From the NCBI GenBank assembly GCA_019413245.1, contig DXNX01000102.1, positions 1 through 8,604 on the forward strand: DNA of 8,604 nucleotides, in the 5' to 3' direction. The translations under genes and the position numbers were made by a program. The DNA comes from Oscillospiraceae bacterium. GTDB lineage: Bacteria > Bacillota > Clostridia > Oscillospirales > Ruminococcaceae. Under the pieces are notes generated by a model. The model worked only from the letters and a program-made list of their open reading frames with translations, had not been told where the DNA came from and did no database searches. This document shows, piece by piece, positions 1 through 6,688 of this stretch. Numbering within the stretch: the first letter of the stretch is position 1; each line of letters starts with the position of its first letter.

Positions 1-595
1 CGTTTTCCCCTTCCCGCAGCAGAACGGTCAGGTCGTAGGTCTGGTAACAGAGCAATTTGCGGTAGCTGGTGTGTTCCGGGGCCAGTTCCCGCGCATCCGG
101 CCGCTGCCCGTTGACGGTCAGCCGGTAGATGCCCAGGCAGGTGGCGTACAGCCGGGCCCGCTTGACCGGAGCGGGCAATGTAAAGGCACGGCGGAACAAC
201 GTGGCCGGGGGCTGAGTGCCGAATCCCTTCCGCCGCTGTACATAGGGGCGCGGGGTCCGCATCCATTCCGCCTGCCAGCCGCCGGGAGCCAGGGCGGTCT
301 CAAAGCTGCCGGAGGCCGACGCTTCTTCCCCGTGATTATCCCAGGCGGTCACAGTCCATTCATACCGGGTGCACGGCTGCAGGGCACAGCCGCAGGGCAC
401 AAAGGCGCCGGTTTCCTGTTCCTGGCGTCCGCTGTCCCAAAGAAGGTTTCCTTCCGCCGCCAGGGTGAGGCGGAAGGCAGTCTGCCGGGTATCCTGCTTC
501 CGGCTCTGCATTTTCCACCCGAAGTACGGGCGGGAATCCGGGTCCACCCCCAAGGGCTGTTCCCGGTGATTGACGGTCAGATGATATAACTGCAT
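1..595 (-). CDS. GH78-type alpha-L-rhamnosidase, N-terminal part (cut by window edge)
   Basis: Open from the ATG at 595 (reverse strand) to the left edge, giving 198 residues with no stop. The product would hydrolyse terminal alpha-L-rhamnose from plant glycans or glycosides. Seen: the protein opens with a beta-strand segment and PYFGW at residues 23-27, like the P-x-F-S/G-W start of GH78 proteins. An Ig-like segment follows (residues 37-100, with YEWTVTAWDNHG at 78-89). Next comes a segment typical of the Bac_rhamnosid_N carbohydrate-binding domain (residues 130-190, with LYATCLGIYRLTVNG and LAPEHTSYRKLLCYQTYDLT). The catalytic (alpha/alpha)6 barrel lies outside the window, so its acidic residues cannot be checked. 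Family members are usually about 850-950 aa. No signal peptide is present, so it should act in the cytoplasm on imported oligosaccharides. A purine-rich GCAGGAAAG lies just before the ATG. Family call is firm; substrate is inferred. Confidence 0.85.
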   Translation of the reverse strand, partial: MQLYHLTVNHREQPLGVDPDSRPYFGWKMQSRKQDTRQTAFRLTLAAEGNLLWDSGRQEQETGAFVPCGCALQPCTRYEWTVTAWDNHGEEASASGSFETALAPGGWQAEWMRTPRPYVQRRKGFGTQPPATLFRRAFTLPAPVKRARLYATCLGIYRLTVNGQRPDARELAPEHTSYRKLLCYQTYDLTVLLREGEN

Positions 596-639
596 ATTGC
601 TTTCCTGCTTTCTTGTATGGCTATCCCCTTCTGTATGAG

Positions 640-645
640 AGTATA
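640..645 (-). promoter_or_regulatory. Candidate -10 box for the rhamnosidase gene
   Basis: Read on the minus strand the sequence is TATACT, about 45 bp upstream of the ATG at 595. No good -35 box is visible 16-18 bp further upstream, so if this is a promoter it is probably activator dependent. It resembles the TATACT of the GH43 gene at 6652-6657, but lacks the TGC extension seen there. Confidence 0.3.
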
Positions 646-673
646 ACCGCTGCCGGAAAAGTGGGAAATGCGA

Positions 674-746
674 AAACTGGCGTTCCGGGATACTTATTCG
701 TCTTGCGTCCTTCGCAAGACGTATTCTTATCCCAAAACGCCAGTTT
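674..746. repeat. 73-bp imperfect inverted repeat (long hairpin)
   Basis: Two 34-nt arms (674-707 and 713-746) are separated by a 5-nt loop TCCTT. Perfectly paired blocks are the outer 11 bp (AAACTGGCGTT), a middle 6 bp (GGGATA/TATCCC) and the inner 9 bp (CGTCTTGCG/CGCAAGACG); the intervening bases are mismatched. It begins about 20 nt beyond the stop codon of the HPr-like gene on the minus strand, and on that strand the outer stem is followed by only four T residues. It could therefore end transcription of the regulator operon before the rhamnosidase promoter. The length and the interrupted pairing also fit a dispersed palindromic intergenic element. Its outer CGCCAGTTT also occurs at 2391-2399 in the symporter control region. 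Confidence 0.8.
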
Positions 747-766
747 CAGCCTTATCAAAAGCCGGT

Positions 767-1009
767 TTATTCTTCCACATCCCGCAGGAACTCGTTCAGC
801 CGCTCTTCGTCCTCCGGGCTGCGGCAGTCGATACGCCCCCGGGAGAGAACGTCCGCCCGGTCGGCCAGAGCAGCGAAGATATAGGCGGAAAGGGCAGACT
901 TCAGGTTAAGGATATCCCCTTCCCGGGTGGTGAAGAGTACATCGTCCCGGCACTGCGCAATGCAGCGGATAAAGCGGTTCAGGTCTGCCTCAGGTTTCAG
1001 TTTTTTCAT
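767..1009 (-). CDS. Small HPr-like protein without the active-site histidine
   Basis: 80 aa. I do not know an assigned function. Residues 22-78 follow the pattern of the C-terminal two thirds of HPr phosphocarrier proteins: a strand (DDVLFTTREGD), then LNLKSALSAYIFAAL (residues 34-48), matching the VNLKSIMGVMSL helix around the regulatory serine of Gram-positive HPr, then a strand and final helix (PEDEERLNEFLRDV). Ser38 sits in the position of HPr Ser46. The segment where HPr carries its phosphorylated His15 (G-x-H-A-R-P) is here LNRFIRCIAQC, with no histidine anywhere in the protein, so sugar phosphotransfer is not expected. The start overlaps the end of the AraC gene by 20 bp; a GGAG seven bases before the ATG lies inside that gene, which suggests translational coupling. 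A plausible role is a partner or modulator of the regulator (inference). It is cytoplasmic: no signal or membrane segment. Confidence 0.75.
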   Translation of the reverse strand: MKKLKPEADLNRFIRCIAQCRDDVLFTTREGDILNLKSALSAYIFAALADRADVLSRGRIDCRSPEDEERLNEFLRDVEE

Positions 1010-2246
1010 TGTTCTGCTCCATTCCGTATTGTTCCCGATAAGCGGAGGGCGAAATGCCGTACTGCTTGGAGAACGCCTTTGAAAAATGGTTTCGGCTGCT
1101 GAACTGCAGCCGGTCGCTGATATCCTGGATGGATTCGTGAGAGACTTCCAACAGGTGCCGGGCGTGTTCCAGACGGGCCCGCCGCAGATACTCAGTCACC
1201 TTGCAGCCGGTTTCCCGGCGGAATTTCTTGGTCAGATAGTATTCGGTATACCCCACGCTGCGGGCCATTTCCTGCAGGTCGAAGGGTTTTGTCAGGTGCA
1301 TTTGCAGATACTCACAGCATTCCCGCACGGTGCGGCTCATTTCCTTGCGGCTTCGCGCCCCCTGTACCCGGTGGACAAAATCCTCGATCATGGCGTTGTT
1401 CTGCTCCACCAGTTCCGCATAGCTGCGGCAGTTTTCCGTCGTGTGCAGATAATACCGCTGCAATTCCGCGGCGGTGCGGGGCGCCACGCCTCCCTGCATC
1501 GCCGCCCGGGCCGCCAGAACCGTGAAGACGATCACATTGTTTTTGGCTTCCCGCAAAGCGTCCGGCATCTGGGGAATGGGCTGGGGCGCCGCATCGATGA
1601 TGGGGTCCATCACGCTCTGATAATCGGGATTGCCTTCCCGGATGACCTGCATCAGCTGTTCTTCGGCAAAGAAGCCCCGCTCCGCGCCGGTTTCGGCGGC
1701 TGGCTCTTCCAGCTGCCGCAGGGCGCTTTCCTGCTGGCCCAGCACCTTGATGTCAAAGCTGTGGATGGCTTGCCCCGACAACACCCAGTGGAACATCTTG
1801 ACATACTGGTTCATCATGCTGGTGGTCAGCACCGGCACCGTCTGCAGCTTGTCCAGCAAGATCTGGGTCAGTTCCACCGAAAGATTCAGCCGCTGGATGG
1901 TATTTTGTAAAAAGGAAAGAGAGGACTGGGCCGTGAACACCGGCCCCAGGAACATCAGACAGCGGGGGCTCTGGTCCTCCGGGTCCCGCAGGAAATCCCC
2001 CGCCCACAGCATGCCGATGCCGTCTTCCATCACCATGGGAACGTGCAGGTCGTTCACCTGTTCCATGGCCCGGTCCAGGCAGTTGCCCAGGTTGAGAAAC
2101 ATGAGAAACTGGACGGCGTCGGGGCAGGTGGTATCGATGAGATTGCCGTGCATGCCGAAGCACCACATGCTCAGCCCGCAGCAGTCTTTCACCATCTCCC
2201 CAAAATCCTGCATCCGGCGATGGTTGACATTCACTGAATCGAACAT
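990..2246 (-). CDS. AraC-family transcriptional regulator with N-terminal sensor region
   Basis: 418 aa DNA-binding regulator, the probable controller of this sugar locus. Residues about 1-165 form a mixed alpha/beta ligand-sensing region of a type common in Clostridia regulators (for example GLSMWCFGMHGNLI at 24-37 and CLMFLGPVFTAQSSLSFLQN at 96-115). Residues about 195-312 are a mainly helical linker. Residues 314-407 are a classic AraC double helix-turn-helix: the first HTH is around 323-344 (DLQEMARSVGYTEYYLTKKF), the second around 372-395 (IQDISDRLQFSSRNHFSKAF), ending in the usual G-x-SP-x-x-YR. The frame stays open upstream to 2582, but that 112-residue extension crosses the divergent promoter and the start of the symporter gene. 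The ATG at 2246 has a strong AAGGAAGG site and is chosen. It is transcribed away from the symporter, and the HPr-like gene follows with overlap. The sugar effector cannot be read from the sequence. Confidence 0.93.
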   Translation of the reverse strand: MFDSVNVNHRRMQDFGEMVKDCCGLSMWCFGMHGNLIDTTCPDAVQFLMFLNLGNCLDRAMEQVNDLHVPMVMEDGIGMLWAGDFLRDPEDQSPRCLMFLGPVFTAQSSLSFLQNTIQRLNLSVELTQILLDKLQTVPVLTTSMMNQYVKMFHWVLSGQAIHSFDIKVLGQQESALRQLEEPAAETGAERGFFAEEQLMQVIREGNPDYQSVMDPIIDAAPQPIPQMPDALREAKNNVIVFTVLAARAAMQGGVAPRTAAELQRYYLHTTENCRSYAELVEQNNAMIEDFVHRVQGARSRKEMSRTVRECCEYLQMHLTKPFDLQEMARSVGYTEYYLTKKFRRETGCKVTEYLRRARLEHARHLLEVSHESIQDISDRLQFSSRNHFSKAFSKQYGISPSAYREQYGMEQNNEKTET

Positions 2247-2254
2247 AGGCGTTT

Positions 2255-2262
2255 CCTTCCTT
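2255..2262 (-). promoter_or_regulatory. Ribosome binding site that fixes the AraC start
   Basis: AAGGAAGG on the minus strand, eight bases before the ATG at 2246. Together with the extended -10 box further upstream it rules out the longer open frame that reaches 2582. Confidence 0.8.
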
Positions 2263-2291
2263 TCTGGACAGATTTTTTCTTTACTGCTATG

Positions 2292-2300
2292 ATTATACCA
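2292..2300 (-). promoter_or_regulatory. Extended -10 promoter of the AraC-HPr-like unit
   Basis: On the minus strand the sequence reads TGG TATAAT, a consensus -10 box with the TGN extension. It lies about 46 bp upstream of the AraC ATG. The best upstream -35-like sequence is TTGTGT, at a long 20-bp spacing, so the promoter probably relies on its extended -10. Confidence 0.6.
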
Positions 2301-2369
2301 ATTCCCCCTGCGCAAAAACACAACATTTTTCAGCTTTTCTATATATTTTTTGGCTTTCGGTTTCAGAGT

Positions 2370-2395
2370 TGGCGAAACAGTGGTCCCCTTCGCCA
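2370..2395. promoter_or_regulatory. Candidate regulator operator upstream of the symporter gene
   Basis: A perfect 7-bp inverted pair, TGGCGAA (2370-2376) and TTCGCCA (2389-2395), separated by 12 bp. The right half ends 33 bp before the symporter -10 box, next to where a -35 box should be and none is clear. That placement suits an activator of the AraC type. A further GGCGAAA lies at 2448-2454 in the 5' leader. Related half-sites occur upstream of the GH43 gene. Assignment to the adjacent AraC protein is inference. Confidence 0.4.
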
Positions 2396-2422
2396 GTTTT
2401 TGTCTCCTGCCTTTGCATTTTC

Positions 2423-2438
2423 TTCTGCTACACTGAAG
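2423..2438 (+). promoter_or_regulatory. Extended -10 promoter of the symporter gene
   Basis: TTCTGCTACACTGAAG: the -10 hexamer is TACACT at 2429-2434, preceded by the extended-10 TGC. Fifteen of these sixteen bases are identical to the block upstream of the GH43 gene at 6646-6661. There is no convincing -35 box, consistent with activation by a bound regulator. Confidence 0.55.
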
Positions 2439-2475
2439 GCAAGCCAAGGCGAAACAAAATGAAGGAGAAATCATC

Positions 2476-3837
2476 ATGAAAAGCAAGAAAAAGGCCGAAA
2501 AGATCGGCGCCGCCAGATTTTTGCTCTGGCAAACCAGTTCCGTTTCCGTAACAGTGTCGGCGCTGGTCCTGATGTACGTCACGGTTTACTGCACCGATGC
2601 ACTGGGCCTGGAGCCGGTCATCGTGGGTGCAGTGTTCGCTGTCAGCAAGGTGGTGGACGCCTTCACTGATCTGATTGCCGGGTTCATCATCGACCGCACC
2701 AACACCCGCTGGGGCAAAGGCCGCCCGTATGAGATCTTCATGCTCTTCCTGTGGCTGTCCACCTGGCTGCTCTTCAGCTGCCCCACCGGCATTGCCACCG
2801 TGGCAAAGTACGTCTGGGTCTTTGTGATGTATGTGTTCATGAACGCCGTTTGCACCACGTTCCTGAACGCCAACAACGTGGTGTACATGGTGCGCGCCTT
2901 CAAGACGGCGGAACAGCAGACCAAGATCACCGCATTCGGCAGCTTCTTCACCATGGGCGCCGGTTTTGCCTTCAACATCCTGTTCCCCATCGCCATGGCC
3001 GACATGGCCACCAGCCCCGCCGGCTGGAGCCGCCTGATCGGGATGATGGCCGTGCCGCTGACCTTCTTTGGCCTGCTGCGCATGCTCTTTATTCAGGAGA
3101 AATACAACAATGAAGCCGATGTTTCTGGGGAACGCCTGAAACTCAAAGACGTTGTGGCCGTCATGAAGTCCAACCGGGGCTTCGTTTACTATTCCATTGT
3201 CCGCCTGCTGCAGAACCTGGTCAGCAACCTGGGCAGCGCCGTCTACTACTTCACCTGGATCATCGGCAATGTGGGCCTGATGGGCGTGACCGCCGTGTTT
3301 TCCATCCTGGGCCTGCCCCTGGCCTTCTTCATGCCGCTGATGCGCCGCAAACTGGGCATGAAAAAGATGTCCATCTACGGCTTTTTGGTGGCCATTGCAG
3401 GCTATGTGCTGATGTTCCTTGCCAACAGCAATCTGATCATGGTGGTTATCGCCACCCTGCTCACCACGGTTTCTGTAGTGCCGTTCACCATGATGGCCCC
3501 CATGTACACCGTTGACTGTGCCGACTATAACGAGATGATCGGTCTGCCCCGCATGGAAGGCACCCTGAGCGCCATTTCCGGCTTCGGCAACAAGGTAGGC
3601 GCCGCCCTGGGCGGTCTGGTCATGGGCGCTGTGCTGAGCCTGGCCGGCTATGTGGGCACAGCTGATACCCAGAACGCCTCGGCGTTGCTGTCCATCCGTC
3701 TGGGCTCCAGCCTGATTCCCGCCGTCATCTTTGTGGTCATGATCCTGCTGATGAACCAGTTCAACCTGGACGAAAAGCTCAAAGTCTGGCGGGAAGAAAA
3801 GGCCGCCCGTGAGGCTGCCGCCAACCCCGAAGCCTGA
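2476..3837 (+). CDS. GPH-family (MelB-like, MFS) sugar:cation symporter
   Basis: 453 aa inner-membrane transporter with about 12 hydrophobic segments, expected to import a glycoside or oligosaccharide together with Na+ or H+. Diagnostic of the glycoside-pentoside-hexuronide:cation symporter family is the loop after the second membrane segment: DAFTDLIAGFIIDRTNTRWG (residues 61-80), followed by KGRPY. Here Asp61 and Asp65 match the spacing of the two cation-binding aspartates of MelB (Asp55 and Asp59), and Asp73-Arg74 fit the family D-R-T. A second family signature is around 345-383 (TVDCADYNEMIGLPRMEGTLS and GNKVGAALGG), matching the D-Y-x-x-x-x-G-x-R-x-E-G-x-x-x-A region. The length is normal for the family. 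The C-terminus is a charged cytoplasmic tail. AAGGAG lies eight bases before the ATG. The gene is single, divergent from the regulator, and closes with a strong terminator. Substrate is inferred from the neighbouring hydrolases. Confidence 0.93.
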   Translation: MKSKKKAEKIGAARFLLWQTSSVSVTVSALVLMYVTVYCTDALGLEPVIVGAVFAVSKVVDAFTDLIAGFIIDRTNTRWGKGRPYEIFMLFLWLSTWLLFSCPTGIATVAKYVWVFVMYVFMNAVCTTFLNANNVVYMVRAFKTAEQQTKITAFGSFFTMGAGFAFNILFPIAMADMATSPAGWSRLIGMMAVPLTFFGLLRMLFIQEKYNNEADVSGERLKLKDVVAVMKSNRGFVYYSIVRLLQNLVSNLGSAVYYFTWIIGNVGLMGVTAVFSILGLPLAFFMPLMRRKLGMKKMSIYGFLVAIAGYVLMFLANSNLIMVVIATLLTTVSVVPFTMMAPMYTVDCADYNEMIGLPRMEGTLSAISGFGNKVGAALGGLVMGAVLSLAGYVGTADTQNASALLSIRLGSSLIPAVIFVVMILLMNQFNLDEKLKVWREEKAAREAAANPEA

Positions 3838-3883
3838 TTGACCCTTACTCTGCTCTTCTTTCACTCTTTTCCACCCATACAGA

Positions 3884-3926
3884 ACCCGGCCCCCATGCCT
3901 CAAGACATGGGAGCCGGGTCCTTTTT
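3884..3926 (+). terminator. Rho-independent terminator of the symporter gene
   Basis: Stem ACCCGGC/GCCGGGT (3884-3890 with 3913-3919) extended by CCCATG/CATGGG (3892-3897 with 3906-3911) across one mismatch, with an 8-nt loop. The run TTTTT follows at 3922-3926. It lies 46 bp beyond the symporter stop codon. On the minus strand it has no T run, so it is directional. Confidence 0.85.
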
Positions 3927-3954
3927 AATGCCTGTTTACCGGGCAGAAGACATA

Positions 3955-3995
3955 CAAAAAACAGGGCGTCCTTCAGGGCACCCTGTCTTCTTTTT
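3955..3995. terminator. Bidirectional terminator, mainly for the GH2 gene
   Basis: Arms 3961-3971 and 3976-3986 (ACAGGGCGTCC with GGGCACCCTGT) pair with one mismatch and one wobble around a TTCA loop. Reading on the minus strand, the stem is followed by a run of six T residues (3956-3961, partly shared with the stem), just after the GH2 stop codon at 3997. Reading on the plus strand, CTTCTTTTT follows. It separates two convergent genes and backs up the terminator at 3884-3926. Confidence 0.8.
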
Positions 3996-3996
3996 C

Positions 3997-6432
3997 TTAT
4001 TGCGGCCCTGCCACTGGAATTTCCAGCTGCACCGGCTCCAGTCCCTGCCCGGATACCGTGACCCAGAGCCGGCCGGTTTCTTTCCCGGCCTGCACCACCG
4101 CAGCCGCCGTGCCAAACCAGGTGCGGGCTGTTGTGCCCGCATAGGGGTCTTCGGCCCAGGGGCTGCCGGACCCCACCGCCAGCAGCTGCCCCGCACCTTC
4201 CACCTTGAAGGTAATGGCCCGGTCGGCGGCCGCTTTGCGGGTACCACGGGAATCCACCAGTTCGGCAAAGAGATAGCATACGCCGCCGGGGGGCAGTTGT
4301 TCCGCTTCGGCCCGCAGACACAGCCGGGTTGCTTCGTCATCGCTTTGCAGGAGGCAGCGGCCGGTTTCCCGCCCCTGGCCGTCATAGGCCACAGCTTCCA
4401 GGGGCCCCGGCTGATACTTCACCCGGTATTCCGCCTTACAGGCCTGCACTGCCTTTTTGCCCAGGCTCCGGCCGTTCTGCAGCAGTTCCACCCGGGGCTG
4501 GCTGCTATACACCTCCACGGTGGTCTCGGCGCCGAACTTCTGGCCCCAGGCCCAGCTGCACACCGCGTCGGTGCCCCGCCAGCTGCTCATCTTCACCTTT
4601 TCGCCGGCGTGATCAAGGGGCCGCACCGCAATATAAGGTTGTTCAGCCTGGCCGTAGACCGTCTTGGTGTAGCAGCCCTGGGCTTCCATCTCTCCCACCA
4701 GGTTGAGGGACCCGGTCCCCGCCGACACACAAGGGTAAGGCTTACTCAGCCGACGGGGGGTACGGCCGTATTCCGGCACGCCCAGGCCGTTTTCTCCCAG
4801 ATAGTCCCAGCCGGTCCACATAAAGTCCCCCACCACCCAGGGGCAGGCCAGGGTCTGGGGCCAGGTCTGCCCGATGCGGCTGGGGAAGGTCTCGGTATGT
4901 ACGATCATCCGCCGGGGGTTCACCTCATGCAGCCGGTTCAGGTGGGTGCCATAGTTCAGCCCCGCCAGATCCAGCTGGTCCAGCAGGGGCGCAGTGCTTT
5001 TCTCCAACTGTTCCGGGGTGACCCTTTCCATCAGCCGGGGCAGGAACATGGTAACGGTGTTCATCAGCTTGCTGCTCACCAGCGGGGCGGCCTTGCCGCT
5101 GCGCCGGGGGTCCACCACCTCATCCGGGCTGTGCTTCGGGGGCGGTACCGGTTTGTCCTTGGCGGGGAACGCCGCCCCCAGAATGTTAAAGCCCATGGTG
5201 ATGGGCCGGGTGCGGTCCAGATCCCGGATAGTGCCGCACAGCATGCCGCAGGTATCCCGGCTTTCGGTGTAGGCGGTATCGTATACCTCGTTGCCGATGG
5301 AATACATCACCACCCCGGGGTGCACCGCACATTTGCGCACCATGCGGGCAAGGTCATTGCGGCTGTGCTTATCAAAATACAGGCTGTAATCATAGTCGTT
5401 CTTGCAGCCCCGCCACACGTCGGTAAATTCCGCCATCACATACATACCCAGTTCGTCACAGGCTTCCAGCAGCAGTTCGCTGGGCTCGTTGTGGGCGGTG
5501 CGGATGGCGTTGTACCCGCATTCCTTCAGCAGCCGGATGCGGCGGTATGCCGTTTCGGGGAATTCCCGGGCACCCAGGATGCCGTTGTCATGGTGGACGC
5601 AGGCCCCCCGCAGCTTGACGGTGCTGCCGTTGACTTCCAGCCCTTTTTCCGGGGACCAGCACAGCCGCCGCACACCGAACCGCACCTGTGCCGTATCCTG
5701 CAAAGTGCCGCGGTATGCCAGTTTTGCCGTCAGGGTGTACAGAACCGGCGTCTCGGCGCTCCAGAGTGCGGCGGATTCCAGGACGAGTTCAGCCACGCAG
5801 ATACTGCCTTCCCAGCGGACCGACTGCCGGGTGTTTGGAATGACCGTTCCGCCCGCCGCCGTCACGGTGAAGTCAATTTCCGCTTCGGCCCGTTCTTCCT
5901 CCGAAAGTCCCCGGGTCTCCGCCCGCACTTCCAGCCGGACAGGGTCGGTGTCCAGGGTCTCCACCCGGAGACCGTAGGGCGGAATGTACCGCTGTCTCCC
6001 GGTCCAGAGGGTCACGTCCCGGTAGATACCGCTGCCGGTGTACCACCGGGCGTTGGGGACCTGGGTGTTGTCCACCACCACCCGCAGACGGTTTTCCCCG
6101 TCCGCGGAGGAAGACTGTCCCGGGATCGGCACCTCGAAGTTTGTATACCCCTGGATCTGCTCCCCCACCGGTTCCCCGTTCAGATATACCTTTGCCTTCT
6201 GGTACACGCCGTCAAACAGCAGCACAGCGGCGGTTTCCTTGGGCAAAGCGGGAAAGGTCTTTTCATAGATATACCGCCCGCCGGGATAAAAGCCGCAGGT
6301 ATCCCCGCCCGCCAGTTCGGGAACGCGGGGTTCCTCGATCATGGCGTCATGGGGCAGGTCCAGGATACGGGCTTTTTCTTCTTCGCCGTCCCGGTAAAAT
6401 TTCCAGTTCTTGTTGAAATTCTGTCTGCGCAT
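3997..6432 (-). CDS. Glycoside hydrolase family 2 beta-glycosidase (beta-galactosidase-like)
   Basis: 811 aa retaining exo-beta-glycosidase, predicted cytoplasmic (no signal peptide). Domain order: jelly-roll sugar-binding domain (about 1-150; LPHDAMIEEP at 26-35, YTGSGIYRDVTLW at 131-143), Ig-like domain (about 155-255), TIM barrel (about 262-590), and C-terminal beta domains (about 590-700 and 702-808, the latter resembling the Big/invasin-like tail of many bacterial beta-galactosidases). The acid/base is Glu382 in YSIGNEV and the nucleophile is Glu514 in IVHTETF. Other GH2 hallmarks are GACVHHDNGILG (276-287), CGYNAIRTAHNEPS (305-318) and FMWTGWDYLGE (537-547). The two glutamates are 132 residues apart against 76 in E. 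coli LacZ, because of a segment at about 415-490. The N-x-K motif typical of beta-glucuronidases is not seen near 575-590 (SLNLVGEMEAQGCY), so beta-galactosidase or a related pyranosidase is favoured. An AGGAGG lies seven bases before the ATG. The gene is divergent from the GH43 gene. Confidence 0.92.
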   Translation of the reverse strand: MRRQNFNKNWKFYRDGEEEKARILDLPHDAMIEEPRVPELAGGDTCGFYPGGRYIYEKTFPALPKETAAVLLFDGVYQKAKVYLNGEPVGEQIQGYTNFEVPIPGQSSSADGENRLRVVVDNTQVPNARWYTGSGIYRDVTLWTGRQRYIPPYGLRVETLDTDPVRLEVRAETRGLSEEERAEAEIDFTVTAAGGTVIPNTRQSVRWEGSICVAELVLESAALWSAETPVLYTLTAKLAYRGTLQDTAQVRFGVRRLCWSPEKGLEVNGSTVKLRGACVHHDNGILGAREFPETAYRRIRLLKECGYNAIRTAHNEPSELLLEACDELGMYVMAEFTDVWRGCKNDYDYSLYFDKHSRNDLARMVRKCAVHPGVVMYSIGNEVYDTAYTESRDTCGMLCGTIRDLDRTRPITMGFNILGAAFPAKDKPVPPPKHSPDEVVDPRRSGKAAPLVSSKLMNTVTMFLPRLMERVTPEQLEKSTAPLLDQLDLAGLNYGTHLNRLHEVNPRRMIVHTETFPSRIGQTWPQTLACPWVVGDFMWTGWDYLGENGLGVPEYGRTPRRLSKPYPCVSAGTGSLNLVGEMEAQGCYTKTVYGQAEQPYIAVRPLDHAGEKVKMSSWRGTDAVCSWAWGQKFGAETTVEVYSSQPRVELLQNGRSLGKKAVQACKAEYRVKYQPGPLEAVAYDGQGRETGRCLLQSDDEATRLCLRAEAEQLPPGGVCYLFAELVDSRGTRKAAADRAITFKVEGAGQLLAVGSGSPWAEDPYAGTTARTWFGTAAAVVQAGKETGRLWVTVSGQGLEPVQLEIPVAGPQ

Positions 6433-6495
6433 GCAGGCACCTCCTACTCAGTGACCCCGCCTAAACCAGCTTGGTATGGCGGGCATGGCGGCCGC

Positions 6496-6501
6496 AGTGT
6501 A
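6496..6501 (-). promoter_or_regulatory. Possible -10 box for the GH2 gene
   Basis: TACACT on the minus strand, about 64 bp upstream of the GH2 ATG, preceded directly by CTG. It is similar in sequence to the symporter -10, but the flanking block is not shared and there is no -35. It is the best candidate in the region but weak. Confidence 0.25.
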
Positions 6502-6572
6502 CAGCCGTCCATCCTTACCATACGCCCTTTACGCCGTTCCGTCTGGACATATATTGGTCTTTTCAGATTCTT

Positions 6573-6598
6573 TTTCGCCTTTATGGTTTCCTTTCGCC
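6573..6598. promoter_or_regulatory. Candidate regulator half-sites upstream of the GH43 gene
   Basis: Two direct copies of TTTCGCC at 6573-6579 and 6592-6598, offset by 19 bp, close to the two-helical-turn spacing usual for AraC-family half-sites. A weaker third copy (TATGCCAA, 6613-6620) brings the series to about 31 bp before the -10 box, similar to the distance in the symporter promoter. The core is the same as in the inverted pair at 2370-2395. The region lies between the divergent GH2 and GH43 genes and could serve both. Confidence 0.35.
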
Positions 6599-6645
6599 AA
6601 AAAGTACCCCTGTATGCCAATACATACCCGCAGCTTACCCGGTGT

Positions 6646-6661
6646 TTCTGCTATACTGAAG
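6646..6661 (+). promoter_or_regulatory. Extended -10 promoter of the GH43 gene
   Basis: TTCTGCTATACTGAAG: the -10 hexamer is TATACT (6652-6657) with the TGC extension. It differs at one base from the symporter block at 2423-2438. A GCGAAA follows in both leaders, 12-14 bp beyond the hexamer. No clear -35 box is present. Confidence 0.55.
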
Positions 6662-6672
6662 AAAACAACGCG

Positions 6673-6680
6673 AAAGGAAG
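6673..6680 (+). promoter_or_regulatory. Ribosome binding site that fixes the GH43 start
   Basis: AAAGGAAG, eight bases before the ATG at 6689. The frame is open upstream to 6476, but that 71-residue extension would cover the promoter and operator-like sites and looks like non-coding sequence. Confidence 0.75.
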
Positions 6681-6688
6681 ACGGCTAC

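Noticed and set aside
71..589. 172-codon plus-strand open frame
   Set aside because: Antisense to the GH78 gene, whose frame gives clear family motifs throughout.
2247..2582. 112-residue N-terminal extension of the AraC protein
   Set aside because: It covers a consensus extended -10 promoter and the start of the divergent symporter gene. A strong ribosome binding site supports the ATG at 2246.
2428..3903. 491-codon open frame on the minus strand
   Set aside because: Antisense to the GPH symporter; the product is rich in His, Gln and Gly without any domain, as expected from the reverse complement of a GC-rich membrane-protein gene.
6476..6688. 71-residue N-terminal extension of the GH43 protein
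   Set aside because: It covers the promoter block and half-sites, has no GH43 similarity, and is not a signal peptide. The ATG at 6689 has a good ribosome binding site.
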